From assembly GCA_040882555.1 (NCBI GenBank), contig JBBEBC010000046.1:1-37304 (forward strand): a stretch of DNA of 37,304 bases, in the 5' to 3' direction. The translations under genes and the position numbers were made by a program. Source of the DNA: M30B66 sp040882555. Lineage in GTDB: Bacteria; Bacteroidota; Bacteroidia; M30B66. This document shows positions 26,601 to 33,391 of the stretch, piece by piece. The stretch's first letter is position 1. The number at the start of each line of letters is the position of its first letter. The notes under the pieces were generated by a model, which had not been told where the DNA came from, did no database searches, and was given only the letters and a program-made list of their open reading frames with translations.

Positions 26601-28003
26601 TTATTGAAGGGTTTGATTTCGGATATCAACTGCAAGCTGTAGTTATTGAGGGAATTGTGTTCTACGACAATAACAATAATGGAATTCGGGATGCAGGTGA
26701 AAACGGTGTTCCAAGCAAATTAATTCAAATTGGCAATTCTTGGGTAAGTACCAATGCTTTAGGAGAATATAGTATCGTTATAACTCCAGGCACTTATGAG
26801 GTTTCAGTTTATGGAGCACTTAACGGTTATGTTGTTTCTGCGCCTGCCGGCGGAAGTTATTCTGTGAATGCATCCGTAATCGGTCAAACATACTCAGGCA
26901 ATGACTTCGGACTTTGGGCTGATCCTGAATTAATGGATTTATCAGCTAGTATAAGTCCTATTTCAACCATCACTCCTGGATTCAATTTCCTTGCATTTCT
27001 TGACTACTGTAACAATGGTGCAAGTGCAGCAAGCGGGACCTTCACTTTCTATTGGGATCCACTTCTTGATATTAGTTCTGCTTCTGAATTCTCACCACAA
27101 CCAACTAGCTTCAATCCTGCAGCAAGCTCGGCTTCATGGGATTTCACTGATTTAGCCCCAGGCGATTGTGATTACATTTATATGAGTCCACCAACGCCTG
27201 TATCACTTGCCTTAGGTACAGCAATATTTAACACAGTAGTTGTCACTCCTTTAAACGATTACAACCCAGCTAATAATATTGATACACTACATCAAACAGT
27301 TGTAGGTTCTTATGATCCTAATGACAAGCAAGGTGTTCCTGCCGGAATCGGAGAAGAAGGCAGAATACTACCAAACACCCAATTAGCGTATACTATTCGC
27401 TTCCAAAATACAGGAACCGCTCCAGCCGTGAATGTTGTTCTTATCGATACCATTTCAACAGATTACATTCTAGAAACATTCCAAATGGTTGCTTCTTCTG
27501 ATGAATATTCTGTGAATGTTAATCAATCTGAAAGAACCATTCGCTGGACATTTACTAATATTATGCTACCAGATAGTACCTCTGATCCAGAGGGAAGTAT
27601 TGGATTTGTGAACTTTAAAATTGACCCAGTTCAAAATCAAATTGACGGAACTGTACTAAACAACTTTGCTGATATCTATTTCGACTTTAACGAACCTATC
27701 AGAACCAATACTACAGTTCACACGATTGATAGATTTCTTAGTATTTCAGAAGTTAATTCTGATTTAAATATCTCTATCTATCCAAACCCATTCTCTGGAA
27801 CTACAAGCATATTGGTTAACTCTTCTGATAAGTTAGACGCAACTGTAAGCATTACCGACATGCTTGGTAAGGAACTTGATTCTTTCAAAGTTCAGAATGG
27901 TAAAACGTATCAGTACCATGCAGAGCATCTTGCTTCAGGCATGTATATGTATACTGTAACAACGAAAAACTCTAAATCTACCGGTAAAATGGTGGTCAGG
28001 TAA
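23624..28003 (+). CDS. Giant PKD/CUB/SdrD-like T9SS surface protein
   Basis: The 1459-residue protein has a signal peptide (about 1-22). Next come a PKD domain (YQWNFGDVSSSQQGPTVTHNY) and two copies of a 171-residue Cys-rich unit (NNGVVNFTIDSVANA / NNGVVGFNVNSVENA; NGNYTACLT in both). A further PKD domain (FWDFGDGTTFGP), a CUB-like domain (about 620-740; FTSFNTEQGFDELTIRNG) and two SdrD B-type domains with Ca2+-loop-like DDANGNGLFDENE and DNNNNGIRDAGENG follow. Next is a DUF11/CARDB-like region (YDPNDKQG, YTIRFQNTGTAPAVNVVLID), and last a T9SS type A sorting domain (ISIYPNPFSG). It is a likely secreted or surface adhesin. It is followed by a strong terminator. Confidence 0.92.
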   Translation: MKHLLLFTISALLCMSIQKADAQGSANITIVSQIGNEVVLTTDVSAPVGNTLYQWNFGDVSSSQQGPTVTHNYVQPGTYIVDLMINDSPNTFWYAIDQITLVIGGDCNIISAFSANELNNGVVNFTIDSVANAALPVTYSWWFSDGQTSFSPSPYVTFTNGNYTACLTVTDANWCVDTICSEFSVIEAPCQQDFITSQIDVNENEILGVVLNQSLSFPIQLWIEFGDGTFDQAIISSAYTFTHTYPAVNDTFDLCFFATDNAGCTDTLCNTVITTEGCNINSSFSANNLNNGVVGFNVNSVENATPPYTYYWWFSNGQQSTAPEPVLTFPNGNYTACLTIEDANGCFDSTCTVFNVTNGLCQPDYILAETYVEGDTLFGTVFNQNFNSLPVEIFIDYGDGTFEEFFMSTAYGFEHIYPSLNETFTLCIYAVDNAGCADTICYDIITGGCENFFATFTQIPTQNNTFDFIATSSSGNNIEYFWDFGDGTTFGPTNQPVVSHTFPFQGAYNVCLIAVNPLSGCEFSSCQLVTSTGPCGSLFVNPSLNVSGLSATINAFATGGCSNYSYDWSIPSLGLSGNNNPFQVDLPSAGLFTAVIVVSDDCGCTYTSTVPINISCQDQPASGNTISMQNGSSTTCSSFFTDPAGANGNYANNQDFTLTIYPSTTGAKLKVDFTSFNTEQGFDELTIRNGNSVSSPLLAVLDGNLTGTNLPEFTSTAADGSLTFIWHSDISIVNSGWIAILSCVDLNINTLDLGDNLFEFTVQSNETWESYEWSINGTANTSNESSIQETFTEGEFVEICLTAVNALGCETSVCTTFVAPCNYQLDVDVVYNGNQVNITINNPLPDYFYSVFTPNNQFWQQIENGEASFTFMSPINDNLCIYADGPCFDSTCVPIQLDPLGSEIVSGFVWDDANGNGLFDENEMPMADSYVTICAGTDSVSCLWAYTDENGYYEFSIYPGTYTIQSFTWQSNYVPTLPADGQGYTFTLEEGTIIEGFDFGYQLQAVVIEGIVFYDNNNNGIRDAGENGVPSKLIQIGNSWVSTNALGEYSIVITPGTYEVSVYGALNGYVVSAPAGGSYSVNASVIGQTYSGNDFGLWADPELMDLSASISPISTITPGFNFLAFLDYCNNGASAASGTFTFYWDPLLDISSASEFSPQPTSFNPAASSASWDFTDLAPGDCDYIYMSPPTPVSLALGTAIFNTVVVTPLNDYNPANNIDTLHQTVVGSYDPNDKQGVPAGIGEEGRILPNTQLAYTIRFQNTGTAPAVNVVLIDTISTDYILETFQMVASSDEYSVNVNQSERTIRWTFTNIMLPDSTSDPEGSIGFVNFKIDPVQNQIDGTVLNNFADIYFDFNEPIRTNTTVHTIDRFLSISEVNSDLNISIYPNPFSGTTSILVNSSDKLDATVSITDMLGKELDSFKVQNGKTYQYHAEHLASGMYMYTVTTKNSKSTGKMVVR

Positions 28004-28027
28004 TTTACCTGAATCAACTATACGCTT

Positions 28028-28088
28028 AACTCCCGTCTATTGGTCTTTCCGGCTGCTCTTAGGAAATACTCATTGACGGGAGTTTTTT
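28028..28088 (+). terminator. Intrinsic terminator overlapping the 3' end of mnmH
   Basis: Arms AACTCCCGTC (28028-28037) and GACGGGAGTT (28075-28084) form a perfect 10-bp stem with a loop of 37 bases, followed by a T run (28083-28088). It terminates the giant T9SS gene. The right arm and T run lie inside the coding sequence of the convergent mnmH. On the minus strand the stem lacks a T tail, so it works in one direction. Confidence 0.8.
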
Positions 28089-29110
28089 AATTCTTGGGCA
28101 ATCATTCTAGGATCTGAATAATCAAATTCAAATTTATTCAGACACTTTCCTTGCTTTTTACTTTGCCCATAGTTGTATGTTTTATCATAATAAACAAGGC
28201 AAGTCTTAACTACTTCTTCGAGATTGCCTTCTTCTAAACTCGTTAAAGCTCCTTTGAGGTGCTGAGGGCCAAGTCGCTTGCCTATTCGTATTAAGCTCTG
28301 TTTAAGCTCTTCGAAATCAAATGCTCCATAATCTGCAACAAGTCTTTTAACTCTTTCTTCTTCAGGAATTGAATAGCTAACAAAATCAGCTCTTTTCATT
28401 TGATTCCAAAAGTGGTCTTCCATATTGATTTTGCCAATTCTTCTAGATTCATCCTCTATCCAGATAGTGTCTTCTGCATCATATTCAGTTAATTCATTGG
28501 CCAAATTATTTTCAAACTGCTCAATACTGGGCTGTTCTGGTTGACCAATGGCACCAAAACTCGAACCTTTATGGCACGCTAATCCTTCTAAATCAATAAC
28601 TTGTTCACCTAAATCCTTTAAAGCATGTAACACATCTGTCTTGCCTGAACCTGTTGTTCCACTAATAATTACAAGTTTAAAAGGCCCTGATAAAAACTCC
28701 CTGACTCTAGCTCTGTATGCTTTGTAACCACCTTGCAGTATGTTGGTCTCAAAACCTGCTTGATTCAGCAACCAAGAAACAGAATTGCTTCTCATACCTC
28801 CACGCCAACAATGCACAAGGATTTTTTTATCAGGAAAAATTTCCCTGCAATCGGTCACAATTTCATGCATTTTGGGACCAACAATTTTTAAACCTTCTAT
28901 AATTGCTAAATCACTCCCCTTTTGCTTGTATACCGTACCAACTTTTGCCCTTTCATCGTCGCTAAACAAAGGATAATTAATAGCTCCAGGAATATGACCT
29001 TTACTAAATTCTAACGGAGAACGCACGTCTAGCAAATTGATCGTTGGGAATTTCCCCTCATTTACTAGTAACTCTTTCTTAGTCTTCATAAAAGATTTTG
29101 TCGATGTCAT
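28070..29110 (-). CDS. mnmH: tRNA 2-selenouridine synthase MnmH (SelU)
   Basis: The 346-residue protein joins an N-terminal rhodanese domain (NLLDVRSPLEFSKGHIPGA near 25-43; active Cys101 in VHCWRGGMRSNS) to a P-loop domain (SGTTGSGKTDVLHAL near 149-163; DLEGLACHKGSSFG near 173-186). MnmH exchanges sulfur for selenium at the wobble uridine of certain tRNAs by way of a geranylated intermediate, using selenophosphate. No selD was seen in the window. The ATG at 29110 is used; an ATG seven codons downstream is possible. Its last codons encode the right arm of the neighbouring terminator. Confidence 0.94.
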   Translation of the reverse strand: MTSTKSFMKTKKELLVNEGKFPTINLLDVRSPLEFSKGHIPGAINYPLFSDDERAKVGTVYKQKGSDLAIIEGLKIVGPKMHEIVTDCREIFPDKKILVHCWRGGMRSNSVSWLLNQAGFETNILQGGYKAYRARVREFLSGPFKLVIISGTTGSGKTDVLHALKDLGEQVIDLEGLACHKGSSFGAIGQPEQPSIEQFENNLANELTEYDAEDTIWIEDESRRIGKINMEDHFWNQMKRADFVSYSIPEEERVKRLVADYGAFDFEELKQSLIRIGKRLGPQHLKGALTSLEEGNLEEVVKTCLVYYDKTYNYGQSKKQGKCLNKFEFDYSDPRMIAQELKNSRQ

Positions 29111-29170
29111 TCAAACAGTCATCTTTACCATTATGTTATTTTAACATGCGAAGCTAAACCAATAAAAGCT

Positions 29171-29302
29171 GTGAATTGGAAAAACAAATTGCTTATTTGG
29201 CTCAAAAAACTGGGCTTCTGGGGATTTATGTTTTTCCTAGCTAAAGGAATTTTTTGGATTTTACTCGCAACAATACTAAAAGAATGCAGTTTTCCTAACT
29301 AA
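29171..29302 (+). CDS. Small hydrophobic membrane protein, 43 residues
   Basis: A GTG-started frame (29171-29302) encodes 43 residues: a basic amphipathic N-terminus (NWKNKLLIWLKKLGFWG) followed by a hydrophobic helix (FMFFLAKGIFWILLATIL) and a short tail. The composition is that of a real small membrane protein rather than chance translation, and similar KKLGFWGFMFFL-type small proteins are, from memory, common in Flavobacteriia. It ends 17 bp before the CutA-like gene on the same strand, so the two may be cotranscribed. The frame stays open upstream of the GTG, but no ATG is present. Function unknown. Confidence 0.55.
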   Translation: MNWKNKLLIWLKKLGFWGFMFFLAKGIFWILLATILKECSFPN

Positions 29303-29319
29303 GTAAACTTCTTAAGGCT

Positions 29320-29634
29320 ATGATTATTTTCAACCTTTTAACTCCCACAAGAAAACAAGCTGAACAAGCTTGCGAGGTAATTCTTAAAAAGAAATATGCA
29401 TTACACTGCTTTATTGATGAGGCAATTGATGAATACATATTAGAAGATGATGAAATCATTCACATTCAGCTCGTTAGAGTCATCTGTATAACCAAAGCGA
29501 TATTATTTAATGATATTGAAAATGCTATCAACGAATATTTTATTGGCAATGATTTCAGGTATTATGCAACGCCTGTAACGCAGGTTGACAACAATGAGGC
29601 AAAAAGAATGAGAAAAGAATTACCGAACAGCTAA
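29320..29634 (+). CDS. CutA-like small protein
   Basis: The 104-residue protein has the secondary-structure order and partial sequence of CutA1/PII-like folds: strand IIFNLLTPT, helix RKQAEQACEVILKKKYALHCFI (compare the A-x-x-L/I-x-x-K-L-A-A-C region of CutA), strand IIHIQLVRVICIT, helix FNDIENAINEYF, and YYATPVTQVDNNEAKRM, corresponding to the P-x-T-x-x-x-x-x-Y-x-x-W end. The metal-binding function of CutA is itself uncertain. A ribosome binding sequence (AAGG) precedes the ATG. The assignment is by pattern and tentative; it ends 8 bp from the convergent M24 gene. Confidence 0.6.
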   Translation: MIIFNLLTPTRKQAEQACEVILKKKYALHCFIDEAIDEYILEDDEIIHIQLVRVICITKAILFNDIENAINEYFIGNDFRYYATPVTQVDNNEAKRMRKELPNS

Positions 29635-29642
29635 TAATGTAA

Positions 29643-30335
29643 TCAGAAACTACCTACAAAGCCCTCATAAAAACCTCCTATTTGCTTTTTGCGATCCACT
29701 AAGTGGATTTCAAGAATCCAGAATCTTGGATTACCATTCTTGTCGGGCTCTGAGATTTTTTTATCATTCTGAGGGTGAAGATAATTCTCAACAAGCTCTC
29801 CCTGAATCCTTTCGTGAGGAAAAAACCCAATGAGATGACCACAATGCTCGCCGCCAAACTCCCAACCATGCTGAATGGCCAAACTTTGCATGTGCCTATA
29901 AATCTCAGCTCCGCTGGATTTGGGATTATCAAATATAAACCGTCTTCCTAAGTCCCAGCATGTAACTGTATCATCACGAAGTTTAATTTTATCCGGATTA
30001 TCCCCAATTACATAGGTTCTTCCAATATCTGCTTCCCAATCTTCTAGCACTGGACCAAAGTCGAAAAACAAAATGTCATCCTTCTGAATCAATAGATTTG
30101 GAGGATTTTCTTTGTAAGGAAACAAAGTATTGGCTCCTGATCTAACGATTCTCTTGTGCCAGAATTTCTTAACTCCAAGAATTTCAGATGCTAAATCAAG
30201 TAGCCCTTTATTTAATTCAAGCTCTGTGATTCCATCACAAATTAGATTTCTCTTTTGAGCCTCCTCAAATAAAATCAATGCTTTTGATTCGGCTTCGTGA
30301 AGCCTCTCTGAAATTGTTTGTCTATCGGTATTCAC
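29643..30335 (-). CDS. M24 family metallopeptidase
   Basis: The 230-residue protein has the pita-bread fold metal ligands of the M24 family (methionine and Xaa-Pro aminopeptidases): Asp in ILFFDFGPV (near 92), Asp in WEADIGRTY (near 102), His in CGHLIGFFPHERI (near 169) and Glu in WILEIHLVD (near 210). It is shorter than typical Xaa-Pro peptidases, lacking the N-terminal creatinase domain. It is probably a cytosolic dipeptidase or aminopeptidase of unknown specificity, or a non-peptidase member of the fold. No signal peptide is visible. Confidence 0.88.
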   Translation of the reverse strand: MNTDRQTISERLHEAESKALILFEEAQKRNLICDGITELELNKGLLDLASEILGVKKFWHKRIVRSGANTLFPYKENPPNLLIQKDDILFFDFGPVLEDWEADIGRTYVIGDNPDKIKLRDDTVTCWDLGRRFIFDNPKSSGAEIYRHMQSLAIQHGWEFGGEHCGHLIGFFPHERIQGELVENYLHPQNDKKISEPDKNGNPRFWILEIHLVDRKKQIGGFYEGFVGSF

Positions 30336-30380
30336 CCGACAAAGATTAGTTAAATATTGATTTTATGTTAACCTGATGAC

Positions 30381-30920
30381 TTACTTCTTATCGGGCTCAA
30401 AATCGAGAACAACAGAATTCATGCAAAAACGCTTAAATGTAGGCGCTGGACCATCATCGAAAATATGCCCCAAATGCCCATCGCATCTGCCGCATAAAAC
30501 TTCTGTTCTTACCATTCCATAAGTTTTATCTTCTACATAACGAACACTATTTTTACGAATAGTTTCATAGAATGAAGGCCACCCGCAACTACTGGCAAAT
30601 TTTGCGTCTGATTTAAAAAGTGCATTTCCGCATGCAGCACAGTAGTAATTTCCCAAACCTTCAAAATCCCAATATTTTCCTGTAAAAGCTCGTTCAGTTG
30701 CCGCTTTGCGGGATATTTCATACACGTCTTCTGGTAATACTTTCTTCCATTCAGCATCAGAGACTGTTAAATGCGTGGTGTCTGTCCTTGAATAATAAGG
30801 GTTCTTTTCGGTTTGAGTCATATCATTATTAATTTGGAGATTGTTCATTTGGTTTTTATCCTGACTAGAGCAAGAAGGAAAAACAATCATTAAAAGGAGT
30901 GAAAAAATAAGTGAATTCAT
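30381..30920 (-). CDS. msrB: Peptide-methionine (R)-S-oxide reductase, lipoprotein
   Basis: The 179-residue protein has a lipoprotein signal (lipobox FPS-C17) followed by a full MsrB domain. Two CxxC pairs bind zinc (YYCAACGNALF; VLCGRCDGHLGH), GWPSFYE forms part of the substrate site, and the catalytic Cys is in RFCMNSVVL near the C-terminus. It reduces methionine-R-sulfoxide in proteins, and the lipid anchor places this copy in the periplasm or outer membrane. It is transcribed divergently from the TolC-like gene, whose regulatory block lies between them. Confidence 0.95.
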   Translation of the reverse strand: MNSLIFSLLLMIVFPSCSSQDKNQMNNLQINNDMTQTEKNPYYSRTDTTHLTVSDAEWKKVLPEDVYEISRKAATERAFTGKYWDFEGLGNYYCAACGNALFKSDAKFASSCGWPSFYETIRKNSVRYVEDKTYGMVRTEVLCGRCDGHLGHIFDDGPAPTFKRFCMNSVVLDFEPDKK

Positions 30921-31006
30921 AACTAAGAAACAAGGTGTTTGAATTAATTGTTTTGATGTCGTAACATTTACGATGAACTTACTCGTTTGGATTTTTGATT
31001 CTCAGG

Positions 31007-31074
31007 TTCGATGCAATTTATTCCGTTTCCTTGAGCAAGGATTTAAAATACATCAATAAAAAAACACCTTTGTA
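31007..31074 (+). promoter_or_regulatory. Promoter/operator of the TolC-like gene
   Basis: A 28-bp block (31007-31034, containing TTCCGTTTCCTTGA at 31021-31034) is followed at fixed distance by CACCTTTGTA (31065-31074), a one-mismatch -7 element (CACCTTTG) with TTTA 19 bp upstream (31042-31045). The same block and the same spacing occur at 35436-35503 before the adaptor gene. It may also act on the divergent msrB. Confidence 0.6.
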
Positions 31075-31093
31075 CTTCTGTTTTTGATGTCCT

Positions 31094-32395
31094 ATGAAAA
31101 GAATACTGCTATTACTCTTTATCTCCTTCACCCACATACAAGCTCAAGTTATTCAAATCGGCTCACTCGATGAAGTAATAACTATAGCCCGAAATCAAAG
31201 CTATACACTAGAGCAAATTCAAATGCAGGCTCAGCTTTCTTCTTACGATAGTAAAATTGCGGCCTCTTCACTCCTTCCATCACTTACTGCGAATGCTCAG
31301 TCAGATTACAACTTAAAACTTCCCGTTCAGCTTATCCCTGCCGAAATATTTGGAGGTGCCCCAGGGACTTTTAACGAAGTTAGGTTTGGCCAAGACTGGA
31401 ACAGTAACGCGGGAGCAAATTTTGAATTGCCAATAATACATGCAGATAAGTTTGCTAGAGCAAAAGTTGCATCTAAAACCAGAGATCAGGCAATTGAGGA
31501 TTCTAAGAATAACACCAACAATTACCTTCAGTTGGTATGCAGAGCTTATCTTAATTTATTGGTTTTAAGAGAAGCATCTGTATTAAACTCAACACTCGAC
31601 ACCACCGCAACTGAACTCTATAATACCACAAAAGCATTTTACAACCAACAGTTAGCGAGCAAAGTAGAGTTAAATCGTGCAGAAAATCTTATGCTTACCA
31701 CCTTGCAGCAAACCCAAAATGTAATTGCAAGTACTAAAATAACTTTAAATCAGCTTAAAGCTTTATTAGGAATTGACCTAAGCGATGAATTGCTCATTGA
31801 TGATCAACTTAACAACTATTTCATCGACAAAGTCCCCAACGATATAGCTGCTGAAAATCGAGCCGTAACAAAAGCTTCTGAATTAGCCGTTGAAGCAGCT
31901 GCTTGGAATATAAAGCAGCAAAACTGGATGTTTTTGCCAAAAATCTCGTTTAACTCGAGATACACCTTTGCTAATCAGAGCAATACCTTATTCTCGGGAC
32001 AAGGCACAAATTTTAATTACGGAACTGTTGGATTGAGTGTTAGCATGCCCCTATTCAAAGGGTTTAGCCAATATAACCAGCAGAGAAAGGCTAAACTTCA
32101 GCTAAACATTGCAACCGCTCAATGGAAACAAAGTATCATTGATTCTAAAGCTGAATTAAGCGAATGGAAAATTAAGTTTGAAGATAAAAGGCAGTCGCGC
32201 GAATTTGCCATCAGAAGAGATGAGCTTGCAGAAAACACACTAAACCTTTCTTTGTTGAATTATAACGAAGGAGTTATTTCTTTGAATGAGTTGTTTAATA
32301 TATATAACGAACACGTTCAGGCAAGGAATAATCGTTTGCAAACAACTGCTGATGCACTTTTGTATCTTGAGTTTTTAAAATTAGAGCAAAATTGA
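31094..32395 (+). CDS. TolC-family outer membrane efflux protein
   Basis: The 433-residue protein has a signal peptide (MKRILLLLFISFTHIQAQ) and two homologous halves of long helices with the outer-membrane-factor pattern (SLDEVITIARNQSYTLEQIQMQ at the start; TVGLSVSMPLFKGFSQYNQQRKA before the second half's helix pair; ELFNIYNEHVQARNN near the end). Such proteins form a trimeric channel spanning the outer membrane and periplasm and join an adaptor and an inner membrane pump. A HlyD-like adaptor and a FtsX/MacB-type permease 3 kb downstream on the same strand are likely partners. Confidence 0.92.
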   Translation: MKRILLLLFISFTHIQAQVIQIGSLDEVITIARNQSYTLEQIQMQAQLSSYDSKIAASSLLPSLTANAQSDYNLKLPVQLIPAEIFGGAPGTFNEVRFGQDWNSNAGANFELPIIHADKFARAKVASKTRDQAIEDSKNNTNNYLQLVCRAYLNLLVLREASVLNSTLDTTATELYNTTKAFYNQQLASKVELNRAENLMLTTLQQTQNVIASTKITLNQLKALLGIDLSDELLIDDQLNNYFIDKVPNDIAAENRAVTKASELAVEAAAWNIKQQNWMFLPKISFNSRYTFANQSNTLFSGQGTNFNYGTVGLSVSMPLFKGFSQYNQQRKAKLQLNIATAQWKQSIIDSKAELSEWKIKFEDKRQSREFAIRRDELAENTLNLSLLNYNEGVISLNELFNIYNEHVQARNNRLQTTADALLYLEFLKLEQN

Positions 32396-32481
32396 AATTT
32401 TCATTAGACTTTGGTTTAATACATTAGTTATTCCTCATTTTTTCCTACTATTAGCAATCTATTTCACAGATTTGGAATGGA

Positions 32482-32715
32482 GTGCGGGTTAAAGGCTTTC
32501 CAACTGAAATCCAACAAATTGGCAGAAGGAAATTGAGAATGTTGAACAACTCTCAAAATCTGACTGATTTGAAAATCCCTCCATCTAATAGACTCGAAAA
32601 ATTAAAAGGCAATGACAAGGAATTCTATTCTATTAGAATTAACGATCAATATAGAATAGTCTTTAAATGGGAAAATGGCAATGCGGAACAAGTTCAAATC
32701 ATTGATTATCATTAA
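32482..32715 (+). CDS. higB: HigB-type (RelE superfamily) toxin, N-terminus eroded
   Basis: The 77-residue frame from the GTG at 32482 contains the C-terminal core of HigB: RRKLRMLNNSQNLTDLKIPP, NRLEKLKG, then FYSIRINDQYRIVFKWENG and VQIIDYH. HigB toxins cleave mRNA on the ribosome and are normally 92-97 residues, starting with a beta strand of the form MIxSFxxKxTExIWxG. Here the frame upstream of the GTG reads QSISQIWNG after a TAG stop (32452-32454), so the IWNG part survives but the first strand and start codon are lost. It is probably a weakened or inactive toxin. The antitoxin follows after 11 bp. Confidence 0.75.
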   Translation: MRVKGFPTEIQQIGRRKLRMLNNSQNLTDLKIPPSNRLEKLKGNDKEFYSIRINDQYRIVFKWENGNAEQVQIIDYH

Positions 32716-32726
32716 ATCTAAAAGAA

Positions 32727-33026
32727 ATGAAAAATTTAAGAAACATTCATCCAGGTGAGATACTTCAAGAAGAATTCTTAAAACCTTTAGAAATAAGTGC
32801 GTATCGACTTTCGAAAGATATTTCAATACCGCAAACAAGAATTTCTGAAATTGTAAAAGGCAATAGAAGGATCACTGCTGATACAGCTTTAAGGCTTTCA
32901 AAATATTTTGGAAATAGTGCAAAATTCTGGCTTGGAATTCAAGATGATTATGATATTGAAGAGGGAGAAACAAAGAAGAAATCAGAATTAGAATCTATTA
33001 AACATTATCAAAGTCACGCTGCCTAA
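32727..33026 (+). CDS. higA: HigA-family antitoxin (XRE helix-turn-helix)
   Basis: The 99-residue protein starts with the HigA signature NIHPGEILQEEFLKPLEIS and has a helix-turn-helix (AYRLSKDISIPQTRISEIVK, about 26-45) and RRITADTALRLSKYFGNSAKF (about 48-68), typical of VapI/HigA antitoxins. It binds and neutralises HigB and represses its own operon. It appears intact, unlike the toxin, and sits 22 bp before an attC-like inverted repeat. Confidence 0.93.
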   Translation: MKNLRNIHPGEILQEEFLKPLEISAYRLSKDISIPQTRISEIVKGNRRITADTALRLSKYFGNSAKFWLGIQDDYDIEEGETKKKSELESIKHYQSHAA

Positions 33027-33391
33027 TTATTAAAAAAACAACGAGAAATAACAGCTGCTTTGCAAAAGTGGCGGTTGATTTTCCAAAAAAGAGTTTTGTT
33101 TGTATTTCAGAATGCGTGTTCCAAAGGAGCAGTGCGCAAGGTTTTCGCCACCTGCGCAAATGCCTCAGAACGTTATGAAACACGTTTTTAAGAAATTCCT
33201 CTGTTTTTAATAATCTCTCTACCCCTGACCTCAGCTAAGGCGCAGACAGAAAATGACTCTCTGTTAGTATATCTATTTATTTCTGAAGCTTGCCCAATTT
33301 ATCTTTCGCTCAATCTTACTTTCATCGAGGTAATAACCTATGCTAAAAAGACAATGTAAGGCAAGTAGAGAAAATAATAGTTGTGAGATAA
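33027..33391. other. Intergenic region, 365 bp, with an attC-like element
   Basis: No credible gene was seen. The first half holds the attC-like inverted repeat (33048-33176), which is richer in GC than the surroundings. The second half (about 33180-33391) is plain AT-rich sequence between it and the stop of the convergent SpmA/SpmB-like gene; nothing else was recognised there. Confidence 0.7.
33048..33176. repeat. Integron attC-like imperfect inverted repeat
   Basis: The element starts ATAACAGCTGC (33048) and ends AACGTTAT (33176), 129 bp. Its arms pair imperfectly: ATAAC with GTTAT at the ends, and TTTGCAAAAGTGGCG (33059-33073) with CGCCACCTGCGCAAA (33146-33160), leaving unpaired bases and a central region of about 70 bp. 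This two-box, partly paired architecture and length fit integron attC recombination sites (R''-L''...L'-R'), though GTTAT departs from the GTTRRRY core. It lies directly after the higBA pair, as expected for a gene cassette. Confidence 0.5.

Noticed and set aside
31002..31016. tRNA T-loop-like GGTTCGATGC
   Set aside because: No acceptor, D or anticodon stem could be found around it; it belongs to the block shared with 35436-35463.
33048..33176. CRISPR repeat or small RNA gene
   Set aside because: Only one unit with imperfect internal pairing exists, with no spacer array and no promoter; the attC-like reading explains the end boxes better.
32998..33183. 61-residue minus-strand frame across the attC-like element
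   Set aside because: It overlaps higA, has low-complexity composition without domain features, and is explained by the inverted repeat.
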